Shown here piece after piece: positions 46,404-54,945 of a stretch of 64,000 nt of DNA (the first letter of the stretch is position 1; every line of letters begins with the position of its first letter). The notes beneath the pieces were generated by a model that was given only the letters and a program-made list of their open reading frames with translations, did not search any database and was not told where the DNA came from. Source of the DNA: CAXQUZ01 sp942491145. GTDB lineage: Bacteria; Myxococcota_A; UBA796; UBA2385. The DNA lies in assembly GCA_942491145.1 (NCBI GenBank), contig CALOBC010000006.1, positions 310,001 to 374,000 on the forward strand, given 5' to 3'. A program made the position numbers and the translations under genes.

Positions 46404-49400
46404 GCCACGGCCCCAGCCCCACCGGCGCCTCGCAGTCGGTGGATGTCCTCAAGAAAGCCCTGATTGTCGCCGTTCTCGTCGGTGGTGTGGTGTTGTTGCA
46501 CCACTTCGCTGCCGGGGACGCCGGTGCGGACCCCCGTGGCCTGATGGCGCTTGGGTTCGTGATTCTCACCGCATACACGGTGGGTGAGCTGGCCGAGGTG
46601 CTGCGGCTGCCGCACATCACCGGCTACCTGCTGGCCGGGCTGTTGCTGGGGCCGAGTGTGGCCCACGAGCTGGGGGCGCTGCTGCCCGCCCACACCCTCC
46701 CCCCACCGTTTGACCAGGGTGTGCTGTCCGAGGGGGTCATCTCCCAGCTCAGCTTGTTGGACACCCTCGCGCTGCCGCTCATCGCACTGACGGCGGGCGG
46801 TGAGCTGCACATCCGGGAGCTCAAGGAGGGGCTCAAGCCCATCTTGAGTGTGCTCTTCGGCCAGATGGTGACCCTGACCTTGGCGTTCATGGCCCTCGCC
46901 TTGGTGCTTGGTGGGCTGATTCCCGGCATCGGGCTGCCGATGATCTCAACGCTGAGCATCGGAGGCCAGCTCTCCATCGGTGCTGTGCTCGGTGCCCTCG
47001 GCTTGGCGACCAGTGCGGCGGCGACGATTGCGGTCATCCTCGGGGCGGGCGCCAAGGGCCCGATGACCCGCACCATCCTGTCGGTGGTGGTGCTCAAGGA
47101 CGTCGCGGTGGTCGTGATGTTCGCGACGGCGACGGCCATCGCGTCAGCCACGCTCGGGGTGGGCGGCGGCGACGGCCTGGGCGCGTCGATGGTGCACATC
47201 CTGCTGTCCATCGTGCTGGGCGCGGTCGTCGGTGGGCTGGTCCACTTGTACTTGCGCTTCATCAATGCCGAGCGGCTGCTGTTTCTCGTCGCGTTGATCT
47301 ACACCACGGCCTTTGTGTGCACGGCGATCCAGGCTGAAGTGGCCCTGGTCTTCATCATGGCCGGCTTTGTGGTGGCGAACTTCTCCGACCAAGGCGAAGT
47401 GCTGATTCGCGACGTGGAGCGCCTCAGCTTGCCCGTGTTTGTGGTGTTCTTCACCTTGGCCGGCGCCCGGCTGCACGTCGACGTCATCGTGCGCATGGCC
47501 GGCTACGCGGCGCTGTTGATCACTGTCCGGGGTCTGGCCACCTGGGCCGGTGTTGCGGTGGGCGGCAAGCTGGGTGGGGCCGATGCCAACACCCGAAAGT
47601 ACGGCTGGATGGGCATGATCGCCCAGGCCGGGCTCGCCATCTCGCTGGCGGGCAAGCTGCCGTCCCTGTTTCCCGGTGGCCTCGGCGACGAGTTGTTTGC
47701 GCTTGTGCTCGCCGGGGTGGCGGCGCATGAGGTGATTGGCCCCGGAATGCTGCAAGTGGCCCTGGGCAAGGCGGGGGAAGTGCCCGGTGGTGCCGAGGAG
47801 GCCCAGACCAAGGGTGTGGTGGATGTCCCCGGCGCACCGGAGCCGGTGGTTGAAGACGAGGCCGGATGGGGCCCGACGCTGGACTCCGACTCGGTGGAGC
47901 TGAACCAAGCGGTTCGGGAGCTGGAAGAAGACCTCAGGAGGCTCGTGTTGGTCCATGGCCAGGGTGTTCCCGCTGCGTGGCAGGCGGGGCTCCAGACCTG
48001 GCTGGCGAACGTGCGGCGGGAGTTTGTGCGGGTGCACCGGCGGGCGTCCGTGGTGGCCCGAGATCCCCAGGCTGACCCCCTCGCCCTGGCCGCACTGCTG
48101 CGGGATCTGGAGGAGTCTTGGCGGGTGCTTGTGCTGCGCCGCTCGGCCGAAGACCCACTCGTTGGGTGGGACCCTGCGGGCTTGGTGGCCCAGCTCGATC
48201 TGCGCTTGGACGGCGTGCCGCTCACCGTGGTGGCGGCGGTCTCTGACGATGTGTTGGCGAGGCGGGATGAGCCCATGTGGAAGGCCGCGGCCCGGGCGTG
48301 GCTGCGGCTGCACCGGCGGGTGGGCGGGCGGCCTCGGGAGCTGGCGATGCGCTCCCTCGTGCGCTTCCACCTTGGTGGTCGGTCGGTCGGTCGGCTGGAG
48401 GGCGTGATCGCGCCGCCAGCCGGACTGGAGTTCCATGTGGCCACGGGTCTCGGGCGGCTCATTGCCGAGCTGGCTCAGGCGTGGCCGACCGAGGGCGGAC
48501 CGGAGGCCGTGGCGGGCCTGGACACCCTCAAGCAGCTCGTGGGCGACCGCATCGGGGGGCTGCACGACGAGGCGGCGGCCGCGGTGGGCGAGTCTGCCGG
48601 GCGACTCGAGGCCATCCTGGCGACGGGCATGCGCGACATCAAGACCGACACGGTGGTGCTGGGCACGGTGGACCTGCCCCGCTGGACCCGCCGGTTCAGC
48701 CTCGTGTACGCCGAGCGCAACCAAGGCATGGAAGCGCTGACCCTGGGCTTGGTGCGGGTGCGAGAAGGACTGGGCGCACGGATGCGTGGCCTGTCGGTGG
48801 AACTGGAGGTCGCAGGTGTGGAGGCATCGGCGGCGGCGGCGGCCACCCACCACGCTGAAGCGATCTCTCGGCACATGCTTGACCTGGGTGTGAAGCCCCA
48901 CCAGACCTTGCAAGAGCGGGCGAAGGAGGCCCTGGAGGCCGTGGGGCTCGCGGTCCAGGACGAGGCCCTGAGCGGCGCCGAGCTGGGGGCCACGCTCCAG
49001 GGCCACGCCGACACGATGGGCAGCGCTGTGCGGGACCTGCGGGAGCGCCTGTCGACGTTGGAAGGCAGCCTGTCCGAGGTGGTCACCGAGGGGCTCCAAG
49101 ACGACCTCCTCGAAGAGGTCGGTGGACTGACCGACCGCGTGGAGGTGCCCGCACGGGACGCCATTCCCGGTGGCTGGGCGCTGCCCCAAGTGGCGAGCAC
49201 CGTGTCGCTGCCGCTGCGGGAGACCGCCCAGGGCTGGGTGGAGGCCCGCATCGGAGGCGAGCTGCTCACGGCACTGCGGCGCACCATCGCCCACGTGGAA
49301 GTGAGCTTGTCGGCGGCGCTGGAGCTGGAGCGGGTGTTGGCGTTCAACACCGAGCTCGCGGCCTCAGAGCTGGAGGTCTTCGGCGAGCGCCATCCGCCCC

Positions 49401-50791
49401 AGGACGTCCGGGACATCGTCGGGGAGACCATTCTGGGCGCTGTGGGGCGCAGCTTGGTGCGGGTGTCCGACGCCGGCCTGACCTTGGCCGACGTGCAACA
49501 GAGCTTTGGGGGAGAGCTGCGGGCCATCGCGGTCAGTGGCCTGCGGGAGCTGCGAGAAGAGCTGGTGTCGGGGCGCTTGTCGTCGCTGCGCCGCTTGGCC
49601 CGCACCGAAGCGGCCGTGCGCCGGGGGCTCGCCCGTCAGGCATCGGCCCTGTTCCAGCCCTTGCCCACGCTGCTGCGTCGCGGCGATGAAGTGTTGCTGG
49701 GCATTCTGGGCCAAGAACGCAGCCGGGCCTTGCACGGATGGTGGAGCGGGCAGGCCTTGCTGCCCCCCACGGTCGAGGAGCTCCAGCCCCCGGAGCCGTC
49801 GGCATGCCTGCCCATCGTGTATCAGCGGCTGTTCACCGATCTGGTGGTGTCCAACACGTCGCTGGTGGGGGACCGGGCTGCGCAGGTCGCGGCGGCGGTG
49901 GCGACCCTCAAGCGCCCTCGGGGGGTGCGGGCGGCCGTGGTCATTGGCGAAGACGCGGCCAGCCGGGCGATGCTGACGACGGAGCTGCTGCGCTCGCTGC
50001 CGGGCGCGGCGCTGCGGGTGGGCGCCGATGACCTCGCGCGGGGCCTTCCCACGGGCACGGACACGGTGGTGGTCAGCGATCTGGCGGAGCTGGTCGGGAT
50101 GGGCCCTGGTGGGCTGGCGGCCGCCGATCGGCTCGCGGGCATGCTCATTGCTGAGCGAGGTCGGCGGGTGTGGGTGCTGGAAGTGGCGCCCGAGACCTGG
50201 GGCTTGCTGGTGGACCACTCCGCGCTGGGGCGGGCGGTGCCGACGGTGCTCAATCCGGGCCCACTCTCCCAAGATGAGCTGAAAGAGGCCATTCTCGGCC
50301 GCCATGCGATGAGTGGCTACAGCCTCGACTTCGATGTGCGGGAGCTGCGGGGCATGCGCTTGGCCGATGTGCTGGTCCAGACCGGGGACCGCCAGCGCCA
50401 CCACCGCGAGGTCTGGTTCCGGCACCTCCGCCAGCAGTGCGGCGGGAGCTTGTCGCTGGGCTTGCGCTTGTGGATGTCGGCGGTGCGCGAGGTGGACGAG
50501 AAGGACGGCGTGCTGCGGGTGGGGCCGGTGGCACCGACCGCGCTGCGGGCCTTGACTGCGCTGGACGACGGCAGCCTGATCCTCATGCGCCAGGGCCTGA
50601 TCTTTGGTCGACTGGATCCGGTGCGGTTGAGCCAAGTGCAGGGCTTGGACTTGTTGACCTCCCGCGCGGAGCTGGCTGCGCTGGAGGCCCGGGGACTGCT
50701 GGTGTTGGTGGCCCCGGATCGGTGGACGGTGCCGATGCACCTGTGTCGTCCCCTGCGGGAGGCCCTCATTGGGCGAGGATGGGCAGCATGA
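46400..50791 (+). CDS. CPA2 antiporter fused to a ~1000-residue soluble region with degenerate NTPase-like and winged-helix-like end
   Basis: 1463 residues. Residues about 1-455 form a Kef-type antiporter with LPHITGYLLAGLLLGP, a standard CPA2 motif. The remainder is soluble: long charged helices (about 490-1130), then a Rossmann-like segment AAVVIGEDAASRAMLTTELL. In the P-loop position GEDAASRA (1183-1190) the Walker A Lys is replaced by Arg and the Ser/Thr by Ala. A Walker-B-like TVVVSDLAELV (D1227) follows, then LSQDELKEAILGRHAMSGYS, a motif like those of large AAA/STAND ATPases, and a winged-helix-like end (about 1380-1463). Usual Kef proteins carry a short RCK tail instead. It is coupled to trkH and to an MscS-like gene by four-base overlaps. 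Confidence 0.8.
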   Translation: MSHGPSPTGASQSVDVLKKALIVAVLVGGVVLLHHFAAGDAGADPRGLMALGFVILTAYTVGELAEVLRLPHITGYLLAGLLLGPSVAHELGALLPAHTLPPPFDQGVLSEGVISQLSLLDTLALPLIALTAGGELHIRELKEGLKPILSVLFGQMVTLTLAFMALALVLGGLIPGIGLPMISTLSIGGQLSIGAVLGALGLATSAAATIAVILGAGAKGPMTRTILSVVVLKDVAVVVMFATATAIASATLGVGGGDGLGASMVHILLSIVLGAVVGGLVHLYLRFINAERLLFLVALIYTTAFVCTAIQAEVALVFIMAGFVVANFSDQGEVLIRDVERLSLPVFVVFFTLAGARLHVDVIVRMAGYAALLITVRGLATWAGVAVGGKLGGADANTRKYGWMGMIAQAGLAISLAGKLPSLFPGGLGDELFALVLAGVAAHEVIGPGMLQVALGKAGEVPGGAEEAQTKGVVDVPGAPEPVVEDEAGWGPTLDSDSVELNQAVRELEEDLRRLVLVHGQGVPAAWQAGLQTWLANVRREFVRVHRRASVVARDPQADPLALAALLRDLEESWRVLVLRRSAEDPLVGWDPAGLVAQLDLRLDGVPLTVVAAVSDDVLARRDEPMWKAAARAWLRLHRRVGGRPRELAMRSLVRFHLGGRSVGRLEGVIAPPAGLEFHVATGLGRLIAELAQAWPTEGGPEAVAGLDTLKQLVGDRIGGLHDEAAAAVGESAGRLEAILATGMRDIKTDTVVLGTVDLPRWTRRFSLVYAERNQGMEALTLGLVRVREGLGARMRGLSVELEVAGVEASAAAAATHHAEAISRHMLDLGVKPHQTLQERAKEALEAVGLAVQDEALSGAELGATLQGHADTMGSAVRDLRERLSTLEGSLSEVVTEGLQDDLLEEVGGLTDRVEVPARDAIPGGWALPQVASTVSLPLRETAQGWVEARIGGELLTALRRTIAHVEVSLSAALELERVLAFNTELAASELEVFGERHPPQDVRDIVGETILGAVGRSLVRVSDAGLTLADVQQSFGGELRAIAVSGLRELREELVSGRLSSLRRLARTEAAVRRGLARQASALFQPLPTLLRRGDEVLLGILGQERSRALHGWWSGQALLPPTVEELQPPEPSACLPIVYQRLFTDLVVSNTSLVGDRAAQVAAAVATLKRPRGVRAAVVIGEDAASRAMLTTELLRSLPGAALRVGADDLARGLPTGTDTVVVSDLAELVGMGPGGLAAADRLAGMLIAERGRRVWVLEVAPETWGLLVDHSALGRAVPTVLNPGPLSQDELKEAILGRHAMSGYSLDFDVRELRGMRLADVLVQTGDRQRHHREVWFRHLRQQCGGSLSLGLRLWMSAVREVDEKDGVLRVGPVAPTALRALTALDDGSLILMRQGLIFGRLDPVRLSQVQGLDLLTSRAELAALEARGLLVLVAPDRWTVPMHLCRPLREALIGRGWAA

Positions 50792-52257
50792 CCTCACTCT
50801 GGCTTTCTTTGCTGGTGACGGTGGTGGCCCATGGTGCGCCAGTGGACGGGGCGACCGGGGTGCCGGTCTCGACCGAGCCGGCCGATGCCGCGTCGGGGAG
50901 CACGGTGCCTGCGGATGCGCCCCCGGATTCCACGCCCGAACCTTCGACGGGGGCGGCTTCGGCAGAGGCTCCTCCGGCAGAGGCTCCTCCGGCACCCGTG
51001 GAGCCCGCCGAGGGGGTCGACACCCCGGACCCTGCTGTCCCCACGACCCAGCCCGCACCGAGCGCTGAAGGCACGCCTGAAGCCCCCGCACCGGCCACGC
51101 CCAGCCCCAAGGCCAAGCCCAAGTCCCGGGCGGCGAAGGCGCCGTCATGGGCTCCAGCCCCCACGTCCCCGCCGCCCGCCGAAGCCATGCCTTGGGACGT
51201 GGAGCCGGCGCAGGCTTCGGCGCCGCCCACGGGGGTCCCGGCGGTCGAAGCACCCCCAGCAGACCCCGTTCCCGCTGCTCCGGTCCCGGCCGCTCCGGTC
51301 CCGGCCGTCAAGGCCCCCGCGGTCGCCGCCCCGGCCGCCCCCGTCCCGGTTGCCCAGCCGCCCGCCTACTCTTCCAACAATGACCTGTTCATCGGCTTTC
51401 CCTCCACGCCACCGGCATGGATGGAAGCGCTGTACCGGGCTGCCCCACCCCAGGCCTCCACCCCCGCGGACCCCAACAGCACCTTCGACCCCGAGCACTA
51501 CTTCGCCCGGGACCCCGAGACCGTGCTGCGGCGGTTTCTGCTGAGTGCGCTGGGGGTGCTGCTGGCCGTGTTCTTCGGCCGCATCGCCGGCCGGGCTGGC
51601 CCCGCGCCGGTTCGCCGGCTGACCCGCTGGATGGGCCACGGCGGCGAGCTGCTGGCGGGCATCTCCGGGGTGGGCCTGCTGCTGTCTTTGCTCCCGGTGC
51701 GCCTGCTGCCCTGGCTGGCCCTGGCCACCGCCAGCGGAGTGGTCGCCGCCGGCTGGGCCATCCGTCCGATGGTCGCCGATGTGCTGGCCGGCATCATCTT
51801 GCGCGTCTCGGGCGCACTGCGGCCCGGCCGTCGCCTCGCCAGCGACCGGGTGACGGGGGTGGTCCGGCGCCCCGGCATGCTGGCCACCGATCTCGCCAGC
51901 CCCGAGGGGCATCCGGTGCGGGTGCCCAACCGCCGCTTGCTCGGTGCCGCCATCCTGGAGATCGAGGGTGGCGTCACGCACGTCGAGATCCAAGTCGAGC
52001 TGCTGGCGGACGTGCCCGAGCCCGTCGCCCTCGCTGCGCTCCAAGAAGCCGCCATCATGCTGCCGTGGGCCGATCCCCGCAGCCCCGCGGTCTGCATCCA
52101 CAAGGGCCAGGGTGCCTGGGTGGTGCAGCTGGGCCTGCTCGGTGAGCATCCCCCGGTGGACCGCATTCGTGCGGCGTTGCCCGGACTGGCCCGGGGGGCG
52201 GTGGACGGTCGCCGTGCGGCTGAGGTCGTGCCCGAGCCCGGAGCGGCTGCCAGCTGA
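50788..52257 (+). CDS. MscS-like mechanosensitive channel with long Pro/Ala-rich periplasmic arm
   Basis: 489 residues; start 50788 overlaps the antiporter stop (ATGA), with an alternative ATG at 50779. Signal peptide MTSLWLSLLVTVVAHG. Then about 185 residues rich in Pro, Ala and Glu, three membrane segments (about 250-345) and an MscS-like core (WAIRPMVADVLAGIILRVSG) with a beta-domain (RVTGVVRRPGMLATDLASPEGHPVRVPN). This resembles the MscS pore helix and beta-domain, but the pore Gly/Ala pattern is not exact, so gating is inferred. The Pro-rich arm could span the periplasm. Confidence 0.78.
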   Translation: MTSLWLSLLVTVVAHGAPVDGATGVPVSTEPADAASGSTVPADAPPDSTPEPSTGAASAEAPPAEAPPAPVEPAEGVDTPDPAVPTTQPAPSAEGTPEAPAPATPSPKAKPKSRAAKAPSWAPAPTSPPPAEAMPWDVEPAQASAPPTGVPAVEAPPADPVPAAPVPAAPVPAVKAPAVAAPAAPVPVAQPPAYSSNNDLFIGFPSTPPAWMEALYRAAPPQASTPADPNSTFDPEHYFARDPETVLRRFLLSALGVLLAVFFGRIAGRAGPAPVRRLTRWMGHGGELLAGISGVGLLLSLLPVRLLPWLALATASGVVAAGWAIRPMVADVLAGIILRVSGALRPGRRLASDRVTGVVRRPGMLATDLASPEGHPVRVPNRRLLGAAILEIEGGVTHVEIQVELLADVPEPVALAALQEAAIMLPWADPRSPAVCIHKGQGAWVVQLGLLGEHPPVDRIRAALPGLARGAVDGRRAAEVVPEPGAAAS

Positions 52258-52282
52258 CGCTGCAACGGGCTACACGGGCCCG

Positions 52283-53092
52283 ATGTCGCTGCTGTCTGCC
52301 CCACCTCCGACGCCCGATCCCCCCCCGGCGGATGACGCGCTGTTCTCGTCGCTGACGCGCTTTCACGGTGCACGGGACTGGGGCGCGGTGCTCGACGCGG
52401 GCTGCGGCTGGCACTCCCTGTCGTGGATCTGCACGCTGCCCACCGCACGGTGGACGGCGGTGACGGGCGCCGCATCGCGGGAGCGGGACCTCCGCACCCG
52501 CCTGGGGGACCGCGTGCGTCCCCAAGACCAGCTCGTCACCGGCAACTGGCTCGACCCGGTCCTGCTTCCCCACGATGACGTGTACGACGTCGTCTTGGCC
52601 GACTACCTGCTCGGCGCCATCGACGGCTGGGCGCCCTACTACCAGGACCGGCTGTTTGACCGCCTGGTGCGCCACCTGCGCCCTGGTGGCTGGCTGTATG
52701 TGGTGGGGCTCGAGCCCTACCCCGAGCCCCCCGAGACCGAGGCCGGCCGGGTCATCTCCGAGATCGCCCGCCTGCGCGACGCCTGCATCCTGCTCGCGGG
52801 ACACCGCTGCTACCGGGAGTACCCCCGACAGTGGGTCCACCGGGCGCTGGAGCGGGCGGGGCTGGTGGTCGAAGAGAGCAAGGCGGTGCCGATCGTGTAC
52901 CGCAAGCGCTTCGTGGATGGCCAGCTGGATGTTTGTGTGCGCAAGCTGGGCCACATCGCCGATCCTCAGCTCCGCGCGTCGCTGCGCACCCACATTGAGG
53001 CCCTGCGTGCAACAGCACGTGTGCTGGCCGAGCGCCCCGGCGGTCTTCCTTTTGGTGAAGACTATGTCGTGATGGCGCGCCTTCCGGAATAG
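52283..53092 (+). CDS. Class I SAM-dependent methyltransferase
   Basis: 269 residues from ATG 52283. Motif I is VLDAGCGWHSLSW; a motif IV-like DVVLADYLLGAI and the post-loop HLRPGGWLYVVG are present. The gene begins 25 bases after the MscS-like stop; a TACACG element ends just seven bases before the ATG, so a leaderless transcript is possible. The substrate is unknown, and it may be unrelated to the ion operon. Confidence 0.78.
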   Translation: MSLLSAPPPTPDPPPADDALFSSLTRFHGARDWGAVLDAGCGWHSLSWICTLPTARWTAVTGAASRERDLRTRLGDRVRPQDQLVTGNWLDPVLLPHDDVYDVVLADYLLGAIDGWAPYYQDRLFDRLVRHLRPGGWLYVVGLEPYPEPPETEAGRVISEIARLRDACILLAGHRCYREYPRQWVHRALERAGLVVEESKAVPIVYRKRFVDGQLDVCVRKLGHIADPQLRASLRTHIEALRATARVLAERPGGLPFGEDYVVMARLPE

Positions 53093-53112
53093 TCCCCGCC
53101 ACTGGAATCCCG

Positions 53113-53985
53113 ATGCTCAGTCTGCTGTCCGCGCTGCTCTTCTTCTCTGTGGCCCATGCCGGACCGGCCGAGGGGGATCTGCAGTTTGAGCAATTTGCCA
53201 TGGCGCGGGACGGGGTGCACTGGACCTGGTCGCCGGCCTCGGCCCAAGTGCTGCGGGCCCGGGGAGTGGAGCCCACGCTGGTCGTGCGCGAAGGCCGGCA
53301 GCTCGTCTGGAGTGCCCCGCTCAAGGGGACGTCCGGCATCGTGCCGCTTCCCCGTCGTCCGGGTCCCCAAGCCACCATCGAGGTGGTCGGCTTCGCCAAG
53401 GACTGGGAGGTCCGCTCGATTCAGGGCCAGCCCAAGGCCTTGTTCAGCGGGGCCCGCGCCACCAACGCCCCCCGTCCCGAGCTGTGCACCGGCTTTGTGC
53501 GCGACAGCGAGGCGTGTCTGGCCGCCATCACGCGGCTGCCCGGCGATGCCGTGCAGGTCATTCAGGCGTGTGACGATGCCTTCATGGTGGACGAGCAGGA
53601 GCTGGCGTGTGTCAACGCACTGGAGCGGGTGGTGGCAGACCCCGTGCAGGTCGTGAAGGCTTGCGACAGCGCCATGACCTCGGCGGACGCCACCCTCGCG
53701 TGCATCGCAGTTGCGGAGAGTGGCCCGGTGGTCGAACACTGCGACAAAGCCTTCCTGTCGGATGAAGCGGAGGTGGAGTGCATCCGAAGTGCCCCCAGTG
53801 CTGCTGCTGTCGATGCCTGCGACACGGCCTTCACGACCGAAGCCAGCGAGCTGGACTGCCTCCGTGCGCTGTCGTCCACGCTGGGAGATCGGCCGGATGT
53901 GGTCCGCGCCTGTGCGGAGTCTGCGGGCTCCGATGACGACGAGCTGGCCTGCATTCGCGCGGTGGGAAGCTCGCGGCGGCGCTGA
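53113..53985 (+). CDS. Secreted protein with five Cys-pair repeats
   Basis: 290 residues with signal peptide LLSALLFFSVAHAG. The N-terminal half is a small beta-rich domain. From about residue 153 there are five repeats of 22-27 residues, each with V-x-x-C-D-x-A-(x9)-L-x-C-[IVL], for example QACDDAFMVDEQELACVNAL and DACDTAFTTEASELDCLRAL. The spacing between the cysteines is twelve residues in all five; an extra N-terminal half-unit has Cys-x9-Cys. The repeats look like disulfide-stapled helix-turn units. I do not recognise the family. Confidence 0.72.
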   Translation: MLSLLSALLFFSVAHAGPAEGDLQFEQFAMARDGVHWTWSPASAQVLRARGVEPTLVVREGRQLVWSAPLKGTSGIVPLPRRPGPQATIEVVGFAKDWEVRSIQGQPKALFSGARATNAPRPELCTGFVRDSEACLAAITRLPGDAVQVIQACDDAFMVDEQELACVNALERVVADPVQVVKACDSAMTSADATLACIAVAESGPVVEHCDKAFLSDEAEVECIRSAPSAAAVDACDTAFTTEASELDCLRALSSTLGDRPDVVRACAESAGSDDDELACIRAVGSSRRR

Positions 53986-54051
53986 GGTTTCGGGGCATCT
54001 GCGGCGCCGATCTGGATACACCGGTGCCGCCTCCTCTGTCTCGGACTGCCC

Positions 54052-54576
54052 ATGTTGCGCCTCCAAAGTCGAGTCCTTGTTGTTGTTGCCCTGTTGGTGG
54101 GTGTCTCTGGCTGTTCCGTTGGCAAGGATGACGCCAAGCCCGTGGTCGAGCCGTCGCCCATGGCCCCGCCAGAGGCCGTTGTGCCGGTTGCCGAGCTGGG
54201 CGAGTCGGCGTCCGAAGACCCCCGGCCGGGTCCGTTTGTGCGGGGCACGCGGGGTGGTCCGCTGATGCGGCTGGGCAAGGACCACAGCGGCGAGTTTGTG
54301 GTGACCGGCGACCAAGTCTCGCTGCACGTCATCCACCGCAGCCAAAAGCCCCTTCCGGCCAAGGGTGAGGTGGCCCTGCGCATCAAGCCGTCCGCCGGGG
54401 ACGAGCTCAACTTGGTGATGCGCCCCAACGCCGAGGGCTCCCGCTGGGTGACCACCATCCCCCAAGATCCCGGTCCAGCCGAGGCCATCGTGACAATGGA
54501 GATCGAGGGTGTGTCGGTGCAAGCGGCGGTCGTCTGGGCCGCGGCCGACCTCAGCGCGGCACCCCAAGGGCACTGA
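54052..54576 (+). CDS. Small hypothetical lipoprotein
   Basis: 174 residues; the signal peptide ends in the lipobox GVSGC. A Pro/Glu-rich linker precedes a beta-rich globular part (DHSGEFVVTGDQVSLHVIHR onward). No enzymatic motif is visible. It follows the Cys-repeat gene by 66 bases, with a TACACC element 30 bases upstream. Function unknown. Confidence 0.7.
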   Translation: MLRLQSRVLVVVALLVGVSGCSVGKDDAKPVVEPSPMAPPEAVVPVAELGESASEDPRPGPFVRGTRGGPLMRLGKDHSGEFVVTGDQVSLHVIHRSQKPLPAKGEVALRIKPSAGDELNLVMRPNAEGSRWVTTIPQDPGPAEAIVTMEIEGVSVQAAVVWAAADLSAAPQGH

Positions 54577-54605
54577 GCCCGGTGGCCCCGCGAGCGAGGC
54601 CGCGC

Positions 54606-54611
54606 TACCGT
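54606..54611 (+). promoter_or_regulatory. Putative -10 element TACCGT for the Lys-tailed small protein
   Basis: TACCGT in GCTACCGTG lies 23 bases upstream of the ATG, with GGAGG between it and the start. No -35 box was recognised. Confidence 0.3.
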
Positions 54612-54633
54612 GCGGGTCGCCTCTGGAGGTCCC

Positions 54634-54852
54634 ATGAGTGATGAGACGAGCCCCGCGTCGGATGACGCAGTTGACACCGCCCTTGACGAGGGCGCGGCCG
54701 AGGTCGGTGTTCAGCCGACCACCCCCCAGCTCGGCATGCAGAGCCAGCTCACCCGAGGCTCAGATCTGGCTGCTCGCCCCGGTTTTCGCAACCCCGGCAA
54801 CGTCCGGTCGAAGGCCTCGAAGAAGACGAAGAAGTCCCGCAAGGGGCGCTGA
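54634..54852 (+). CDS. Small acidic protein with Lys-rich tail
   Basis: 72 residues; the ATG follows GGAGG. The first half is acidic (DETSPASDDAVDTALDEGA), the last 20 residues are basic (RSKASKKTKKSRKGR). TACCGT lies 23 bases upstream of the start, a promoter-like position. The charge split suggests a nucleic-acid- or partner-binding tail. No family was recognised. Confidence 0.6.
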   Translation: MSDETSPASDDAVDTALDEGAAEVGVQPTTPQLGMQSQLTRGSDLAARPGFRNPGNVRSKASKKTKKSRKGR

Positions 54853-54934
54853 GTCAGGCTGGGTTGCCAGTGGCCCCTGGGTCGGCCTCACGATGGCCGT
54901 TCGGGGGCGTCCCGCGTGGGGGACCGGCCGTGAT

Positions 54935-54940
54935 ACGACG
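54935..54940 (+). promoter_or_regulatory. Putative -10 element TACGAC placing transcription start at the LysR ATG
   Basis: GATACGAC ends six bases before the ATG at 54946. With the usual spacing, transcription would begin at the start codon, implying a leaderless mRNA. No Shine-Dalgarno is present there. Confidence 0.3.
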
Positions 54941-54945
54941 GCGCC

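Noticed and set aside
48475..49605. Minus-strand Ser/Arg-rich frame within the antiporter fusion
   Set aside because: Shadow of the helical region; Ser/Thr/Arg bias is typical of antisense of Glu/Leu/Arg-rich coding sequence.
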